A DNA stretch of 14,862 bases from Planctomycetota bacterium. Its GTDB lineage: Bacteria > Planctomycetota > Phycisphaerae > Sedimentisphaerales > Anaerohalosphaeraceae. The notes under the pieces were generated by a model, which saw only the letters and a program-made list of their open reading frames with translations, did no database searches and was not told the origin of the DNA. The position numbers and the translations under genes are program-made. The stretch covers positions 2,546 to 17,407 of the forward strand of contig VRUF01000032.1 of NCBI GenBank assembly GCA_019456245.1. The letters are read 5' to 3'. Shown here one piece after another: positions 14,186-14,862 of this stretch; the stretch's first letter is position 1, and each line of letters starts with the position of its first letter.

Positions 14186-14862
14186 ATGAGAACAGAAATG
14201 GATGTACTCAGTTTTGTAATAGTAGGACACGTAGATCACGGTAAATCCACACTTATCGGCAGATTGATGTATGACACAGGTGCATTGCCGCCGGATAAGT
14301 TTGAGGAAATTAAAAAAGCATCGCAGAATCAGGGCCGAAGGACAGAATTTGCGTACCTGCTCGACCATCTTGAAGAAGAACGTAAACAGGGTATCACCAT
14401 TGATACAACGCAGGTGTTCTTCACTACTGACAAAAGACGCTACGTCATAATCGACGCACCCGGCCATGTCGAATTTGTAAAGAACATGATAACCGGAGCT
14501 TCGCAGGCAGAAGCTGCAGTCCTTATCGTCGATGCCGAAGAAGGCGTAAAGGAACAGACTAAACGTCATTCCTATATGCTCTCGATGCTCAGCCTGAAAC
14601 AGGTCGTTGTCGTCATCAACAAGATGGACCTGGTGGACTACTCTCAGGATCGCTTCAATGAGGTAAGATCCGATGTTGAAAATTGGCTCGCTTCAATCGA
14701 TATTGAAATTGACATTGTTATTCCGATCTCAGCGATTGATGGTGATAATATTACGACCAACTCTGACAAGATGCCCTGGTATTCAGAATTTACTTTCCTC
14801 GGCAGCCTTGACACACTCGAAAATACATTGCCTCCAGAGAATAAGCCATTGCTGTTTCCCAT
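14186..14862 (+). CDS. cysN: CysN-like sulfate adenylyltransferase GTPase subunit, N-terminal part (runs off the edge)
   Basis: I read this frame directly; it is open from ATG 14186 to the window end (225 codons plus two bases). It shows translation-factor GTPase motifs: G1 GHVDHGKST (14-22), G2 GITIDTT (69-75), G3 DAPGH (90-94) and G4 NKMD (145-148). CysN hydrolyses GTP to drive APS formation by CysD, and its gene lies 58 nt downstream of cysD. The IDTTQVFF and DAPGHVEFVKNMITGAS wording fits the subgroup that is often fused to an APS kinase (CysNC); the missing 3' end would decide that. ATG 14186 gives the family-like MRTEMDVLSFVIVGHVDHG; ATG 14198 is an alternative. The ribosome site is weak in both cases. 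Confidence 0.92.
   Translation, partial: MRTEMDVLSFVIVGHVDHGKSTLIGRLMYDTGALPPDKFEEIKKASQNQGRRTEFAYLLDHLEEERKQGITIDTTQVFFTTDKRRYVIIDAPGHVEFVKNMITGASQAEAAVLIVDAEEGVKEQTKRHSYMLSMLSLKQVVVVINKMDLVDYSQDRFNEVRSDVENWLASIDIEIDIVIPISAIDGDNITTNSDKMPWYSEFTFLGSLDTLENTLPPENKPLLFP

Noticed and set aside
1..14862. tRNA, rRNA, CRISPR array, insertion sequence or phage genes
   Set aside because: No cloverleaf-like sequences, rRNA segments, regularly spaced repeats, transposase motifs or terminal inverted repeats were seen.

Overview
The gene content points to an anaerobic or microaerophilic planctomycete-like bacterium, probably of the Phycisphaerae/Sedimentisphaerales type. The supporting signs are a dockerin-bearing secreted protein beside a PEP-CTERM protein, a GspG-like pseudopilin, a sulfatase-superfamily protein with a helical-repeat tail, and a complete [NiFe]-hydrogenase maturation set. 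This assignment is inferred from gene content only; there is no rRNA or other phylogenetic marker in the window.

Layout. Positions 1-485 (+) hold the C-terminal end of a RhaT-like sugar/proton symporter. Positions 536-7594 (-) are a long collinear block transcribed rodA, hypF, hypC, hypD, hypE, hypA, hypB. It splits into rodA-hypF-hypC (gaps of 17 and 21 nt), a 109-nt gap, and the tightly coupled hypDEAB (4-nt ATGA overlap, 1-nt TGATG overlap, 8-nt gap). HypF and HypE make the CN ligand of the hydrogenase iron, HypC and HypD carry the Fe(CN)2CO unit, and HypA and HypB insert nickel. No hydrogenase structural genes lie in the window. hypB is interrupted by one in-frame TGA in an otherwise intact reading frame. 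A roughly 36-nt sequence upstream of rodA is repeated upstream of hypD.

Positions 7595-8136 have no gene but hold a 7-bp tandem repeat, a strong (+) promoter and a structured leader. Positions 8137-9542 (+) encode two small exported proteins, one with two dockerin repeats and one with a PEP-CTERM anchor; they end at a strong terminator (9589-9621). Converging on this are (-) genes for a type II pseudopilin (9638-10138), a coiled-coil lipoprotein (10368-10778) with its own terminator, and a membrane-anchored sulfatase/phosphatase-superfamily protein (10858-12867), which also ends at a hairpin.

The 446-nt divergent gap 12868-13314 has a near-consensus promoter in each direction. The rightward one has an exact TTGACA-N17-TATAAT and drives cysD and cysN, the two subunits of ATP sulfurylase, after a leader of about 170 nt. 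cysN runs off the right edge of the window.

Two themes stand out: nickel-enzyme maturation with a possibly broken or recoded hypB, and an exported/surface-protein cluster with long structured leaders.
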